NCBI GenBank assembly: GCA_027627225.1
Contig: JAPFQT010000040.1
Coordinates: 124,001 to 188,000, forward strand
Direction of reading: 5' to 3'
Length of the DNA: 64,000 nucleotides
DNA from: Congeria kusceri
Lineage: Eukaryota; Mollusca; Bivalvia; Myida; Dreissenidae
Notes under the pieces: generated by a model
The model's database searches: none
The model's input: the letters and a program-made list of their open reading frames with translations, nothing else
What the model was told of the DNA's origin: nothing
Made by a program: the position numbers and the translations under genes
Part shown: positions 25,599 through 38,035 of the stretch, in pieces
How positions within the stretch are numbered: the stretch's first letter is position 1
Layout: each line of letters begins with the position of its first letter

Positions 25599-26802
25599 TG
25601 TGTGGGCCTTCACGCGACACCCATAGCAATGTCAGTTTGTTCTCATTATGTGTGGAACTTCACAGGTTTCACATGATACCCATAGCAACGTCAGTTTGTT
25701 CTCAGTAGGTGTGGCACTTCACAGGTTTCACATGATACCCAAAGCAATGTCAGTTTGTTCTCAGTATGTGTGGGCCTTCATGGGTTTCACATGATACCCA
25801 TAGCAACGTCAGTTTGTTCTCAGTATGTGTGGGCCTTCATGGGTTTCACATGACACCCATAGCAACGTCAGTTTGTTCTCAGTATGTGTGAGCCTTCACG
25901 GCTTTCACATGACACCCAAAGCAATGTCAGTTTGTTCTCAGTATGTGTGGGCCTTCATGGGTTTCACATGACACCTATAGCAACGTCAGTTTGTTCTCAG
26001 TATGTATGGGCCTTCATGGGTTTCACATGACACCCATAGCAACGTCAGTTTGTTCTCAGTATGTGTGGGCCTTGACGGGTTTCACATGACACCCATAGCA
26101 ATGTCAGTTTGTTCTCAGTATGTGTGGGCCTTCATGTGTTTCACATGAGACCCATAGAAACGTCAGTTTGTTCTCAGTCTGTGTGGGCCTTCACGGGTTT
26201 CACATGACACCCATAGCAACGTCAGTTTGTTCTCAGTATGTGTGGGCCTACACGGGTTTCACATGACACCCATAGCAACGTCAGTTTGTTCTCAGTATGT
26301 GTGGGCCTTCATGGGTTTCACATGACACCTATAGCAATGTCAGTTTGTCCTCAGTATGTGTGGGCCTTCACGGGTTTCACGCGACCCCCATAGCAACATC
26401 AGTTTGTTCTCAGTATGTGTGGGCCTTCACGGGTTTCACATGACGCCTAAAGCAATGTAAGTTTGTTCTCAGTATTCGTGGGACTTTACGGGTTTCACAT
26501 GACACTCTTAGCAACATCAGTTTGTTCTCAGTCTGTGTGGGCCTTCACGGGTTTCACATGACACCCATAGCAACATCAGTTTGTTCTCGGTATTTGTGGC
26601 TTCACGGTTTCACATGACACCCATAGCAATGTAAGTTTGTTCTCTATGTGTGGGCCTTCACGGGTTTCACATGACGCCTATAGCAATGTAAGTTTCTTCT
26701 CAGTATTTGTGGGACTTTACGGGTTTCACATGACACTCTTAGCAACATCAGTTTGTTCTCAGCATGTGTGGGCCTTCACGGGTTTCACATTACACCCATA
26801 GC
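25599..26802. repeat. 59-bp satellite, about 20 copies
   Basis: The unit contains cccatagcaacgtcagtttg, ttctcagtatgtgtgggcct and tcacgggtttcacatgaca, repeating head to tail every 59 bases. Copies differ by scattered substitutions (caacg/caatg, ccttcacg/ccttcatg) and a few short deletions (about 26598-26645). There are no spacers, so it is not a CRISPR-like array. Confidence 0.95.
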
Positions 26803-27519
26803 TTGTCCTAGCTGCTAAAGTGGAACAATAATTGTACTTCCCACCACTGAGTCTCAATTGTGGACAAGCATAGTGACTGGGCTTATCTAAGCTGAGTTAT
26901 GTGAAGTGGTAGTGGATGCTTGCCAGGAAATTACACAGTCAGTGAAATTGTGTGTACAACTGATAGCTGATGACAAAAATATGTGAATTGCGAAATACTT
27001 TGTTTCTTGTGAGCCATGCTGTAGGTCAGTGATGTGAAACCAATTTCCAGGTGGATGGAGGTGATGCGTTATGTATTGACCAATACTAATCCAACCTAAC
27101 TATATATTTAATGCCGATACAGCAATAATGATTTATTATTATTACGGCATGATTTGATTAGCAGAATTTCTAAATGCCCCACCACTCTGATGTTTACACT
27201 TTCAAGCTGTTGGCCTACTTCATTTTTCTAGAAAAACCAGGTTATTGTGAACTTTAATGTTCTTTCATCCGTCCCATTTCGTGTCCGCTCTATAACTCTG
27301 TCATTTTTTGGTATATTTTGAAATTACTTGGCAGAAATGTTTACCATCATGAAACGATGTGTCGCTTGCAAGATTCAGGTCCGTATGTCCAAGGTCAAGG
27401 TCACACTTAAAGGTCAAAGGTCAAAAATGGTGTCTGTTTTTGTGTCCATTCATTAACTCATTTCTGGATTGAGTTTGAAATTACCATTCACCATCATGAG
27501 ATAATATCTCTGGGTGTAT
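26803..27519. other. Non-coding; repeat fragment with nuclear-receptor-like site
   Basis: From about 27260 the sequence matches the hairpin-headed repeats (tccatt.cgtgtccgctctataactc, tccaaggtcaaggtcacacttaa). A perfect AGGTCA-A-AGGTCA lies at 27411-27423. No gene is seen. Confidence 0.4.
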
Positions 27520-28623
27520 TTTTATGCCCCTGGTATCTCAATGCAGGAGGCATATAGCGATTGTCCTGACAAGGTTTAGTAGATTTTATCATTTTGTCTA
27601 GCACCAACACCGCTTACTACAACACTTGGATACTTATGACCATTCCCTATACACCCATATCACCAAACCTCACCTTGATCTTGACCTAATTTGCTCTTAA
27701 AATAATTCAAATCGGCTGTTGCTTGGTTAACTAAATTTTACCGTTTTGTCCAGCACCAACACCGCTTGTTTCAACACTTGGATACTTACACAGTTGTTGC
27801 TTATGACCATCCCCAATCCACCCATATTACCCAACCTCACTTTGACCTTGACCTAATTTGGACTTAGAATAATTTAAATGCGCTGTCCAGCACTATCCGG
27901 GGGCATGTGTTTTTATCGAACACAGTATCTCGTTTATTCCTTAATTTTGTTCTATAGATCTACCTGTTATGTATATGGAATTGTGTGTTTCATTCCGTAC
28001 ATTATTAAACTGATTCTGTTTTTAGCTTACCGGAGCACAACATTTGTGGACTCCTTATGTCAGTTATGTGTCGTGTGTAGTCAACATTTACCTTGTGAAA
28101 ACTCTATAAACCACATTTATTGCCAAATATTCATGAAACTTGCCCATGTTTCAATGTTATCTTTGTTAATTTTGAAATCTAGGTCAAATTGAAGTAAAAG
28201 CTTGTAAGCACTCTTGAGGCCACATTTTTGGCCCAATCAACATGAAACTTGCTCAGATTTTAAGATATCTCAGTTGAGTTCCGCACTGTTGAAAATCATG
28301 GCCACCAGTGGGCGGGGCAGTTTTCTTTATATGGCTATATTGGAAACTCTCAAAAAATCTTTGCTGTAACTTCAGGCTGGAGTTCAAAATAATTTCTTAG
28401 AAATGTTCCTTAGTTGAGCATCTAACTAATTCCTTCAAATCATTTTGATTCGTTAAAAAACGAGGCCACCAGAGGGCAGGAGAATTTTTCATATATGACT
28501 ATATAGAAAACTTTGAAACTCTTTTTTGTCAGAAACCACATGCTGGATTTCGAACTTGTTGCATAGAAATGGTCCTTGGGTAACACTTTAATAAATTCCG
28601 CCTTTTGTCCGTTGCATCGTATG
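27520..28623 (+). repeat. Two dispersed repeats: hairpin-headed unit, then the repeat ancestral to the 102-bp satellite
   Basis: 27520-27920 starts TATGCCCCTG..CAGGAGGCATA and has two copies of ttaccgttttgtc.agcaccaacaccgctt..acaacacttggatactta, the same family as 42048-42840. From 28023 (ttagcttaccggagcacaac) a second repeat includes gtcaacatttaccttgtgaa, ctctataaaccacatttattg, then a cattca..atgaaacttgc block and tggccaccag.gggcggggcag, recurring at 40.3-40.8 and 50.4-51.1 kb. The 104-codon frame at 27878-28192 lies across these repeats and is not a gene. Confidence 0.7.
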
Positions 28624-31600
28624 TTCTCAACATTTACCTTGCGAACATTCTATAGAGCACATTGATTGTACTGGATCACAGTGATGAACTTATTCTGTAG
28701 TCAAGAGGAGGTATCTCTATCCAGGATTTCAACATTTACCTTGCGAACATTCTATAGACCACATTGATTGTACTGGATCACAGTGATGAACTTATTCTGT
28801 AGACAAGAGGAGGTATCTCTATCCAGGATTTCAACATTTACCTTGCGAACATTCTATAGACCACATTGATTGTACTGGATCACAGTGATGAACTTATTCT
28901 GTAGACAAGAGGAGGTATCTCTATCCAGGATTTCAACATTTACCTTGCGAACATTCTATAGACCACATTGATTGTACTGGATCACAGTGATGAACTTATT
29001 CTGTAGACAAGAGGAGGTATCTCTATCCAGGATTTCAACATTTACCTTGAGAACATTCTATAGAGCACATTGATTGTACTGGATCACAGTGATGAACTTA
29101 TTCTGTAGACAAGAGGAGGTTTCTCTATCCAGGATCTCAACATTTACCTTGCGAACATTCTATAGACCACATTGATTGTACTGGATCACAGTGATGAACT
29201 TATTCTGTAGTCAAGAGGAGGTATCGCTATCCAGGATTTCAACATTTACCTTGCGAACATTCTATAGACCACATTGATTGTACTGGATCACAGTGATGAA
29301 CTTATTCTGTAGTCAAGAGGAGGTATCTCTATCCAGGATCTCAACATTTACCTTGCGAACATTCTATAGACCACATTGATTGTACTGGATCACAGTGATG
29401 AACTTATTCTGTAGTCAAGAGGAGGTATCTCTATCCAGGATCTCAACATTTACCTTGCGAACATTCTATAGAGCACATTGATTGTACTGGATCACAGTGA
29501 TGAACTTATTCTGTAGACAAGAGGAGGTATCTCTATCCAGGATTTCAACATTTACCTTGCGAACATTCTATAGAGCACATTGATTGTACTGGATCACAGT
29601 GATGAACTTATTCTGTAGACAAGAGAAGGTATCTCTATCCAGGATTTCAACATTTACCTTGCGAACATTCTATAGAGCACATTGATTGTACTGGATCACA
29701 GTGATGAACTTATTCTGTAGTCAAGAGGAGGTATCTCTATCCAGGATTTCAACATTTACCTTGCGAACATTCTATAGACCACATTGATTGTACTGGATCA
29801 CAGTGATGAACTTATTCTGTAGACAAGAGGAGGTATCTCTATCCAGGATTTCAACATTTACCTTGCGAACATTCTATAGACCACATTGATTGTACTGGAT
29901 CACAGTGATGAACTTATTCTGTAGTCAAGAGGCGGTATCTCTATCCACGATTTCAACATTTACCTTGCGAACATTCTATAGACCACATTGATTGTACTGG
30001 ATCACAGTGATGAACTTATTCTGTAGTCAAGAGGAGGTATCTCTATCCAGGATCTCAACATTTACCTTGCGAACATTCTATAGAGCACATTGATTGTACT
30101 GGATCACAGTGATGAACTTATTCTGTAGACAAGAGGAGGTTTCTCTATCCAGGATCTCAACATTTACCTTGCGAACATTCTATAGACCACATTGATTGTA
30201 CTGGATCACAGTGATGAACTTTATTCTGTAGTCAAGAGGAGGTATCTCTATCCAGGATTTCAACATTTACCTTGCGAACATTCTATAGAGCACATTGATT
30301 GTACTGGATCACAGTGATGAACTTATTCTGTAGTCAAGAGGAGGTATCGCTATCCAGGATTTCAACATTTACCTTGCGAACATTCTATAGAGCACATTGA
30401 TTGTACTGGATCACAGTGATGAACTTATTCTGTAGACAAGAGGAGGTATCTCTATCCAGGATTTCAACATTTACCTTGCGAACATTCTATAGAGCACATT
30501 GATTGTACTGGATCACGGTGATGAACTTATTCTGTAGACAAGAGGAGGTATCTCTATCCAGGATTTCAACATTTACCTTGCGAACATTCTATAGAGCACA
30601 TTGATTGTACTGGATCACAGTGATGAACTTATTCTGTAGACAAGAGAAGGTATCTCTATCCAGGATTTCAACATTTACCTTGCGAACATTCTATAGACCA
30701 CATTGATTGTACTGGATCACAGTGATGAACTTATTCTGTAGACAAGAGAAGGTATCTCTATCCAGGATTTCAACATTTACCTTGCGAACATTCTATAGAC
30801 CACATTGATTGTACTGGATCACAGTGATGAACTTATTCTGTAGTCAAGAGGAGGTATCTCTATCCAGGATCTCAACATTTACCTTGCGAACATTCTATAG
30901 ACCACATTGATTGTACTGGATCACAGTGATGAACTTATTCTGTAGTCAAGAGGAGGTATCGCTATCCAGGATTTCAACATTTACCTTGCGAACATTCTAT
31001 AGAGCACATTGATTGTACTGGATCACAGTGATGAACTTATTCTGTAGTCAAGAGGAGGTTTCTCTATCCAGGATTTCAACATTTACCTTGCGAACATTCT
31101 ATAGAGCACATTGATTGTACTGGATCACAGTGATGAACTTATTCTGTAGACAAGAGGAGGTATCGCTATCCAGGATTTCAACATTTACCTTGCGAACATT
31201 ATATAGAGCACATTGATTGTACTGGATCACAGTGATGAACTTATTCTGTAGTCAAGAGGAGGTATCTCTATCCAGGATTTCAACATTTACCTTGCGAACA
31301 TTCTATAGAGCACATTGATTGTACTGGATCACAGTGATGAACTTATTCTGTAGACAAGAGGAGGTATCTCTATCCAGGATTTCAACATTTACTTTGCGAA
31401 CATTCTATAGACCACATTGATTGTACTGGATCACAGTGATGAACTTATTCTGTAGTCAAGAGGAGGTATCGCTATCCAGGATCTCAACATTTACCTTGCG
31501 AACATTCTATAGACCACATTGATTGTACTGGATCACAGTGATGAACTTATTCTGTAGTCAAGAGGAGGTATCGCTATCCAGGATTTCAACATTTACCTTG

Positions 31601-33487
31601 CGAACATTCTATAGAGCACATTGATTGTACTGGATCACAGTGATGAACTTATTCTGTAGACAAGAGGAGGTATCTCTATCCAGGATTTCAACATTTACCT
31701 TGCGAACATTCTATAGACCACATTGATTGTACTGGATCACAGTGATGAACTTATTCTGTAGACAAGAGGAGGTATCGCTATCCAGGATCTCGACATTTAC
31801 CTTGCGAACATTCTATAGACCACATTGATTGTACTGGATCACAGTGATGAACTTATTCTGTAGACAAGAGGAGGTATCGCTATCCAGGATTTCAACATTT
31901 ACCTTGCGAACATTCTATAGACCACATTGATTGTACTGGATCACAGTGATGAACTTATTCTGTAGACAAGAGGAGGTATCTCTATCCAGGATTTCAACAT
32001 TTACCTTGCGAACATTCTATAGAGCACATTGATTGTACTGGATCACAGTGATGAACTTATTCTGTAGTCAAGAGGAGGTATCTCTATCCAGGATCTCAAC
32101 ATTTACCTTGCGAACATTCTATAGAGCACATTGATTGTACTGGATCACGGTGATGAACTTATTCTGTAGACAAGAGGAGGTATCGCTATCCAGGATTTCA
32201 ACATTTACCTTGCGAACATTCTATAGACCACATTGATTGTACTGGATCACAGTGATGAACTTATTCTGTAGACAAGAGGAGGTATCGCTATCCAGGATCT
32301 CAACATTTACCTTGCGAACATTCTATAGACCACATTGATTGTACTGGATCACGGTGATGAACTTATTCTGTAGTCAAGAGGAGGTTTCTCTATCCAGGAT
32401 CTCAACATTTACCTTGCGAACATTCTATAGACCACATTGATTGTACTGGATCACAGTGATGAACTTATTCTGTAGACAAGAGGAGGTATCTCTATCCAGG
32501 ATCTCCACATTTACCTTGCGAACATTCTATAGACCACATTGATTGTACTGGATCACAGTGATGAACTTATTCTGTAGTGAAGAGGAGGTATCGCTATCCA
32601 GGATTTCAACATTTACCTTGCGAACATTCTATAGAGCACATTGATTGTACTGGATCACAGTTATGAACTTATTCTGTAGACAAGAGGAGGTATCTCTATC
32701 CAGGATCTCAACATTTACCTTGCGAACATTCTATAGAGCACATTGATTGTACTGGATCACAGTGATGAACTTATTCTGTAGTCAAAAGGAGGTATCTCTA
32801 TCCAGGATTTCGACATTTACCTTGCGAACATTCTATAGAGCACATTGATTGTACTGGATCACAGTGATGAACTTATTCTGTAGACAAGAGGAGGTATCTC
32901 TATCCAGGATTTCAACATTTACCTTGCGAACATTCTATAGAGCACATTGATTGTACTGGATCACAGTGATGAACTTATTCTGTAGACAAGAGGAGGTATC
33001 TCTATCCGGGATTTCAACATTTACCTTGCGAACATTCTATAGACCACATTGATTGTACTGGATCACGGTGATGAACTTATTCTGTAGACAAGAGGAGGTA
33101 TCTCTATCCAGGATTTCAACATTTACCTTGCGAACATTCTATAGAGCACATTGATTGTACTGGATCACAGTGATGAACTTATTCTGTAGACAAGAGGAGG
33201 TATCTCTATCCAGGATTTCAACATTTACCTTGCGAACATTCTATAGAGCACATTGATTGTACTGGATCACAGTGATGAACTTATTCTGTAGACAAGAGGA
33301 GGTATCTCTATCCAGGATTTCAACATTTACCTTGCGAACATTCTATAGACCACATTGATTGTACTGGATCACAGTGATGAACTTATTCTGTAGACAAGAG
33401 GAGGTATCTCTATCCAGGATTTCAACATTTACCTTGAGAACATTCTATAGAGCACATTGATTGTACTGGATCACAGTGATGAACTTA
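28624..33487. repeat. 102-bp satellite array, left part (about 48 copies)
   Basis: Head-to-tail units of 102 bases, measured from successive tcaacattta sites at 28729, 28831 and 28933. The unit includes tctcaacatttaccttgcga, acattctatagaccacattg, attgtactggatcacagtga and tgaacttattctgtagacaa. Copies are nearly identical, differing at a few recurrent sites (agaCcac/agaGcac, gtagAc/gtagTc, gatTtc/gatCtc, tatCtct/tatCGct). One copy has an extra t (gaactttattctg, about 30217). No reading frame stays open through the units on either strand. The array continues at 38030 after the inserted transposon. Confidence 0.97.
33482..33487. repeat. Left target-site duplication AACTTA
   Basis: Identical to the 6 bases at 38030-38035. 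The sequence is part of the satellite unit, where it occurs once (gatgAACTTAttctg), which proves it is duplicated target DNA. Confidence 0.93.
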
Positions 33488-36400
33488 CATGGGTGAAAGT
33501 TTTCCGGATTTATCCGGAAGTTCCGGATTTTCCCGATTGCTAGAGACCATTTTTCTAAATCGTGTAAATCCGGTGAGTTTTTTTTTTTTGGGGGGGGGTA
33601 CGGTACGGGTCTCATTTCGTTCCTTATGTACTGATTACTAAAACAAAATTCTTATTTTTATGCACAATCTATTTTTAGCGGTTTTTTTCTTCGCGAACAG
33701 GTGGTTCTTTACGGACATTCACGAATATACGTTCGTTTTTGTCCGTTCCAAAACGTAATTCAATATTTACGCAGGCAAAATATATACCGATATTTACCGA
33801 ATAACATCGTAACATATCGGGGGGGGGGGGGGGGATAAATGGTTTCCCAGATGTCTCGAGTTTTTATACAAGGGTTTTCAATGGCTTATTTTCTTCAATC
33901 ATCCAATGAAATATCGGTTTATAAAAGTCTGGTAACAACAAAGAAAACACACACACAAAAAGATGAACAAAAGATTTTGACAAACAGCAGCGTGTAAACA
34001 AAGAAAATGAAGTTTCTGCCTGAGGGATTCAACACAAAAGAATTAGAAAAGACAGTGAAAAACAAATGGCGATGTGAATGGTTAAATGAAGTCGACAGCA
34101 ATGGGGACAAATGGGGAAATTGGTTACGAAAAATCGATACTGCTGGTGTCGCTTTCTGTGAGTTTTGTGGAAAAACATTGAAGTATGCGTCGAGTGGGAA
34201 GATAGGAATAAAAATTCACGCTGGCGAACCAAATCATCTGAAAAGTAAAAGGACAATTCGTACCAATCAGGTAACCTGTCAAAAATCTAAGCATTACCTG
34301 ACGATCACATTTTAAAATCGTGGTAACTCTTTTGTAAAGAAAATTACCCCACCCACCATATAATATAAATAAGCACTATTTATTTTTTTTTATAAAAAAA
34401 AAAATCGCACTGCTAAGTAAAAAAAAATCTACAGAACTATTATGGATTACTGTTGGTGTAGCCATGTATAATTATTTAAATAAAAACAATATTATAGATC
34501 AGTAGTTTTATACATATTTTACTTTTCAATTGAGTTAATATATTATAAACAGCTGAACATTTATTAATATATTATTTCTAACATTGTCCATGTGGTTTGA
34601 AAATCTGATCTGTACATGTAAGTTATTAGAAGTAGTATATTTGGTCCATGGTGTGTATGGTCCCGATTTTTTTATTTATGTTATTTAAACAAAAGTGTCC
34701 CACATGATTGCATTTGTAGCAAATTATTTTATTGTCCTCAAATTAATGTCATTATAGATGTTTTATTGGTAAAGAATTCATTAAAGTTTATTTTAAAATT
34801 GCAGGTTCTACCAGGTTCATCAAAAGCCAAAGAAAAGACCGAATCAATGCAAGACAGGGTTGCAAAACAGAGGGCAATAACTGCAGCCTTTATAAGTGAG
34901 CATTGTCTCCCATTTAGTATTGCCGAAGACTTGGTAAAATTTGCTCAAAGACTTGCTCACGATAAATCAGCGCTAGAAAAAACAACACTTTCCAAATCTA
35001 GTGCAACATACATAAACACTTTTGGTGTAGCACAAAGTTTTAGAAATGAGGTCAGACAGAGTGTCCGTGGTAAACTTGTGTCATTAAATCTTGATGAGGC
35101 GACAAACAACAATAATGACAAAATTATCAACATTTTAATCCAATACCATGATGATGAGGAAAAACAAATTGTATTAAGACACTTAGGGTCTAGGATTCAG
35201 AATCGAGCTACAGCCCAGGACATATTAGAATCGATCGAAAATGTTCTGAAGGAATATGACATTGAATGGTGGCAGATCCTGAGCATTCTTATGGACAATT
35301 GCAGTACCATGAGGGGAGTTCGTGGAGGTGTTGAAGCTCTTGCACGCCAGAAAAATCCACATATGTTGGATATAAGCGGCGATAGTGTTCATATGATTAA
35401 CAATGTAGCCAAATCATTGCTGTCAAATGTTGATGCCAACATGCAGCCTTTATGCTCTGACATTTTCTACGACATAGAGGAATCACCAAAAGTTAAGCAG
35501 ATTTTTCATGAACTGCAGACTCTGCTTAATGTCGCTCCCAAACACCTGATTCGTCCAATCTCAAGCCGCTTTCTGCAGATGCAGGATGTATGTTCCAGAG
35601 CACTTGAGCTTCTTGATCCTTTGACATTGTACTACTTCAGTTTTCTGTCAGAGGAAGAACAGTCTCGTCATAGGTGAGCATACAATCATGCATCAAAAAT
35701 TAACATTACAGACAAATTTTACTTTGATCATAAATATAAACACATGTACAATACATAATGTAAGAAAGTTAGATACTATTGCATTTTTTTTTAATTCAAT
35801 AAATAACAAAAGATATACATTCATTATGGTTATTTCCATGTCAAAAAGATGTAAAAGAGTATGTATGTATTTTACAGTTGACTTTGTTGAGGTAAGACAA
35901 CATGTGCTTCTGGTGCTTCCAGTAATTGTATACTATGCTTTCTTGATTTTTTTCTATTATCTGGTGTTGGATGATAAAAAATGTAGATGCTAGATGTAGT
36001 ATGGACTGGTGAATATGTGTTTGTCTGTATGTTTTCAATGTGCTTTTCCATCTAATTCTTTGTATTGTAATAGCTTACCTTTGTTTGATGTACATTTATA
36101 TAATATTCTCTAGCCTAACATAATTCTTGTGCTTTTTATTTGTTATATTTTGAGCTGTTATTTATATTTATTTCTATGTCATATAATGAATTAAATATTA
36201 AGTAAACACAATAATTAAAACAAGCTTTTTTGTTTTACAAGTAACATACTTGCATCATATGATAGCAATAAAATATTATCTTTAAAGTCTCTTGTTTCAT
36301 AACAGCACATATTCCATTTAAATACGCATATAAACACTTGTGTATATTAATTTCAGAGCATTGGTGGGCAACATACTGCAAGACCACAAGGTATCAGAAG

Positions 36401-38029
36401 AAGCACAGGCAGCAATCACTCTCATCCAGATAGCTCAAGAAAAGCAACAAAAGTCCAAAACCAGTTCAGACAGGAAAGACAGAATTGTAGATTCTTTGTT
36501 TCAGAACAGAAGACAGACTGTTATTACATTAAATACTTTTCGAGGGATCCTGAATACTTTTCAAGACTATGTAAAGTCCTTGCAGTCTGAGAAGCCATTG
36601 GTTCACACGCTGCATGGTCGAATGGTAGAAGTCATCCAGCAGCTTCTTGCCATGTTTATAAGGCCTGAAAACATTCCAGATAGTGTGCTTAAGCTTAAGC
36701 AGCTTGATGTGTCTGACAGAAAACTGCAAAAGCCTGACAAAGATTTGGGAGTTGGCAAGTTTGCCTTTCTTGATTTAAATAAAGCAAGACTTGACAAGTC
36801 ATGCCATTGGGTAACCAACTTTTATGCCAATCTTAGAACAGGGTATGTCAAAGCTGCCCAGAAAATCTTGCAAATGCCAATAGACAACAAAACCATAAGA
36901 CTCATGTCTGTTCTAGACCCAGATTTTGTAGGGCATAGCCAGGTGGAAGAGTCCATCAAAAGGTTGGGCATGAAATTGCCCCATATATTTCCTGCTGATG
37001 ATCTGGGACAGCTATGTGTAGAAGCTGCGCGGTTCAATGTCGACCAGCAGGTGAAGGATTTGGCTGCTCAGTACAATGAAGATGAAAGGATTGACACAGG
37101 CTTCTGGTCAAAAGTATTTGTGCTAGAAAGCTTCAACCAAGTCAGATATCAAGCCCTGAAGAAACTTGTAACTTCAGTGCTGACAATATTCAGTGGCCCA
37201 TTAATCGAGTCTACCTTCAATATAATGGATGACATTGTTGAAAAAGATAGAACTAAGATGACTGTTTTTAACTATGAAGCTATTGCGATTGTTAAAACTA
37301 CCCTTAGAAAAAAAAATGTCAAGAGCACTGATATGCAGGTCTCTTCTTCAATGAAAAAATCATGCATTAATGCTTATGCAGCATATCGTCAATATCTGCA
37401 GCAAGTGAAGGAAGACAAAAAAAAGCAGCATGAAGAAAAATTGAATTTGTCAGTCCAGCAACTGAAATTGGAGCGGGCAAAACGTGTAGCAAAGCTTGTC
37501 CATCTGAAGAACAAAATTCTGAGGAAAGGAACTGAAAAACAAAAACGAAAGAGAAACGAAACTTTGAACAGTGAAAAACATTGGAAACGAATTAAAGTCC
37601 AGTAATTTGAAGCATGATGTTGTCAAATGTGTTACTGGTACATTACATTAAATGAGAAAAAATAATATTCACCATTTTATTTCAAACTGAATTAATATTG
37701 TGGTGTGATAAACTGCTGAAAATGTGCCTACTTTAGGGAATAATAGTGGATGTCAATGTTGTTTAATTGTGTTTTTGTTTTTTTTAAGTTGTGCTTAAGT
37801 TTAATTCAAACAAATCAATAAAATGTTACTGTATTGAAACCAATGTTGTTATTTCAAATAAAATATATGAATTATCCAAAAGTTTGTATAAGAATAAGTT
37901 TTGTTATTCTATTTTTTAAGCTAAACATAAAAAAATTAACTTTTTTTGGTTTGAATTAAAAAGTTTTATACATAGGAAGCCCCCAGCTATTTTTTTCAGG
38001 ATTTTGGATTTTCCTAACTTTCACCCATG
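33488..38029 (+). mobile_element. Complete hAT-like DNA transposon inserted in the 102-bp satellite
   Basis: The element is 4542 bases. Its ends are perfect 14-base inverted repeats: CATGGGTGAAAGTT (33488-33501) and AACTTTCACCCATG (38016-38029). It is flanked by the 6-base duplication AACTTA (33482-33487 and 38030-38035). Removing the element and one AACTTA restores an uninterrupted satellite unit (gatgaacttattctgtag), so both borders are certain. Inside is a single three-exon transposase gene on the plus strand. The CA-starting, GGGTG-containing terminus resembles hAT ends, but the usual hAT target duplication is 8 bases; 6 bases is known for some hAT-related groups and for other superfamilies. 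Homopolymer G tracts (about 33589-33598 and 33820-33834) lie in the 5' non-coding part. Intact frame, perfect ends and perfect duplication indicate recent insertion. Confidence 0.95.
34007..37605 (+). CDS. hAT-like transposase, three exons, 793 residues, apparently intact
   Basis: Exons are 34007-34270, 34805-35673 and 36357-37605, with introns CAG/gtaacc..attgcag (phase 0) and ATAG/gtgagc..atttcag (phase 2). Spliced they give 794 codons including the TAA stop, with no internal stop. Residues 51-77 form a BED-like zinc finger (C51-x2-C54, H71, H77: CEFCGK..IH..NH), expected to bind DNA such as the element ends. An RNase-H-like catalytic core follows: D185 in SLNLDEATNN, D252 in ILMDNCSTMRG with H284 downstream, and E662 in GPLIESTFNIMDD, the last in a region resembling the hAT C-terminal dimerisation domain. 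Residues about 700-793 are a Lys/Arg-rich, coiled-coil-like tail, a likely nuclear-localisation or DNA-contact segment. The start is the only ATG upstream of the zinc finger in frame. Superfamily assignment rests on motif order, not on a search. Confidence 0.85.
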
Positions 38030-38035
38030 AACTTA
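38030..38035. repeat. Right target-site duplication AACTTA
   Basis: Partner of 33482-33487; the satellite resumes in register from here. Confidence 0.93.

Noticed and set aside
25599..26802. CRISPR-like direct repeats
   Set aside because: Units are contiguous and 59 bases long with no unique spacers, in an animal genome; this is a satellite.
27878..28192. 104-codon frame
   Set aside because: It spans the junction of two dispersed repeats and changes in other copies of those repeats.
33919..34256. Minus-strand frames opposite the transposase first exon
   Set aside because: Shadows of the zinc-finger exon; composition dictated by the other strand.
35688..35993. 101-codon frame after the second transposase exon
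   Set aside because: It lies wholly in the second intron, after a consensus gtgagc donor, and is A+T-rich without domain features.
33488..38029. Classical hAT with 8-base target duplication
   Set aside because: The 8 bases on each side (tgaactta and aacttatt) differ; only AACTTA is duplicated, and the satellite empty site confirms six.
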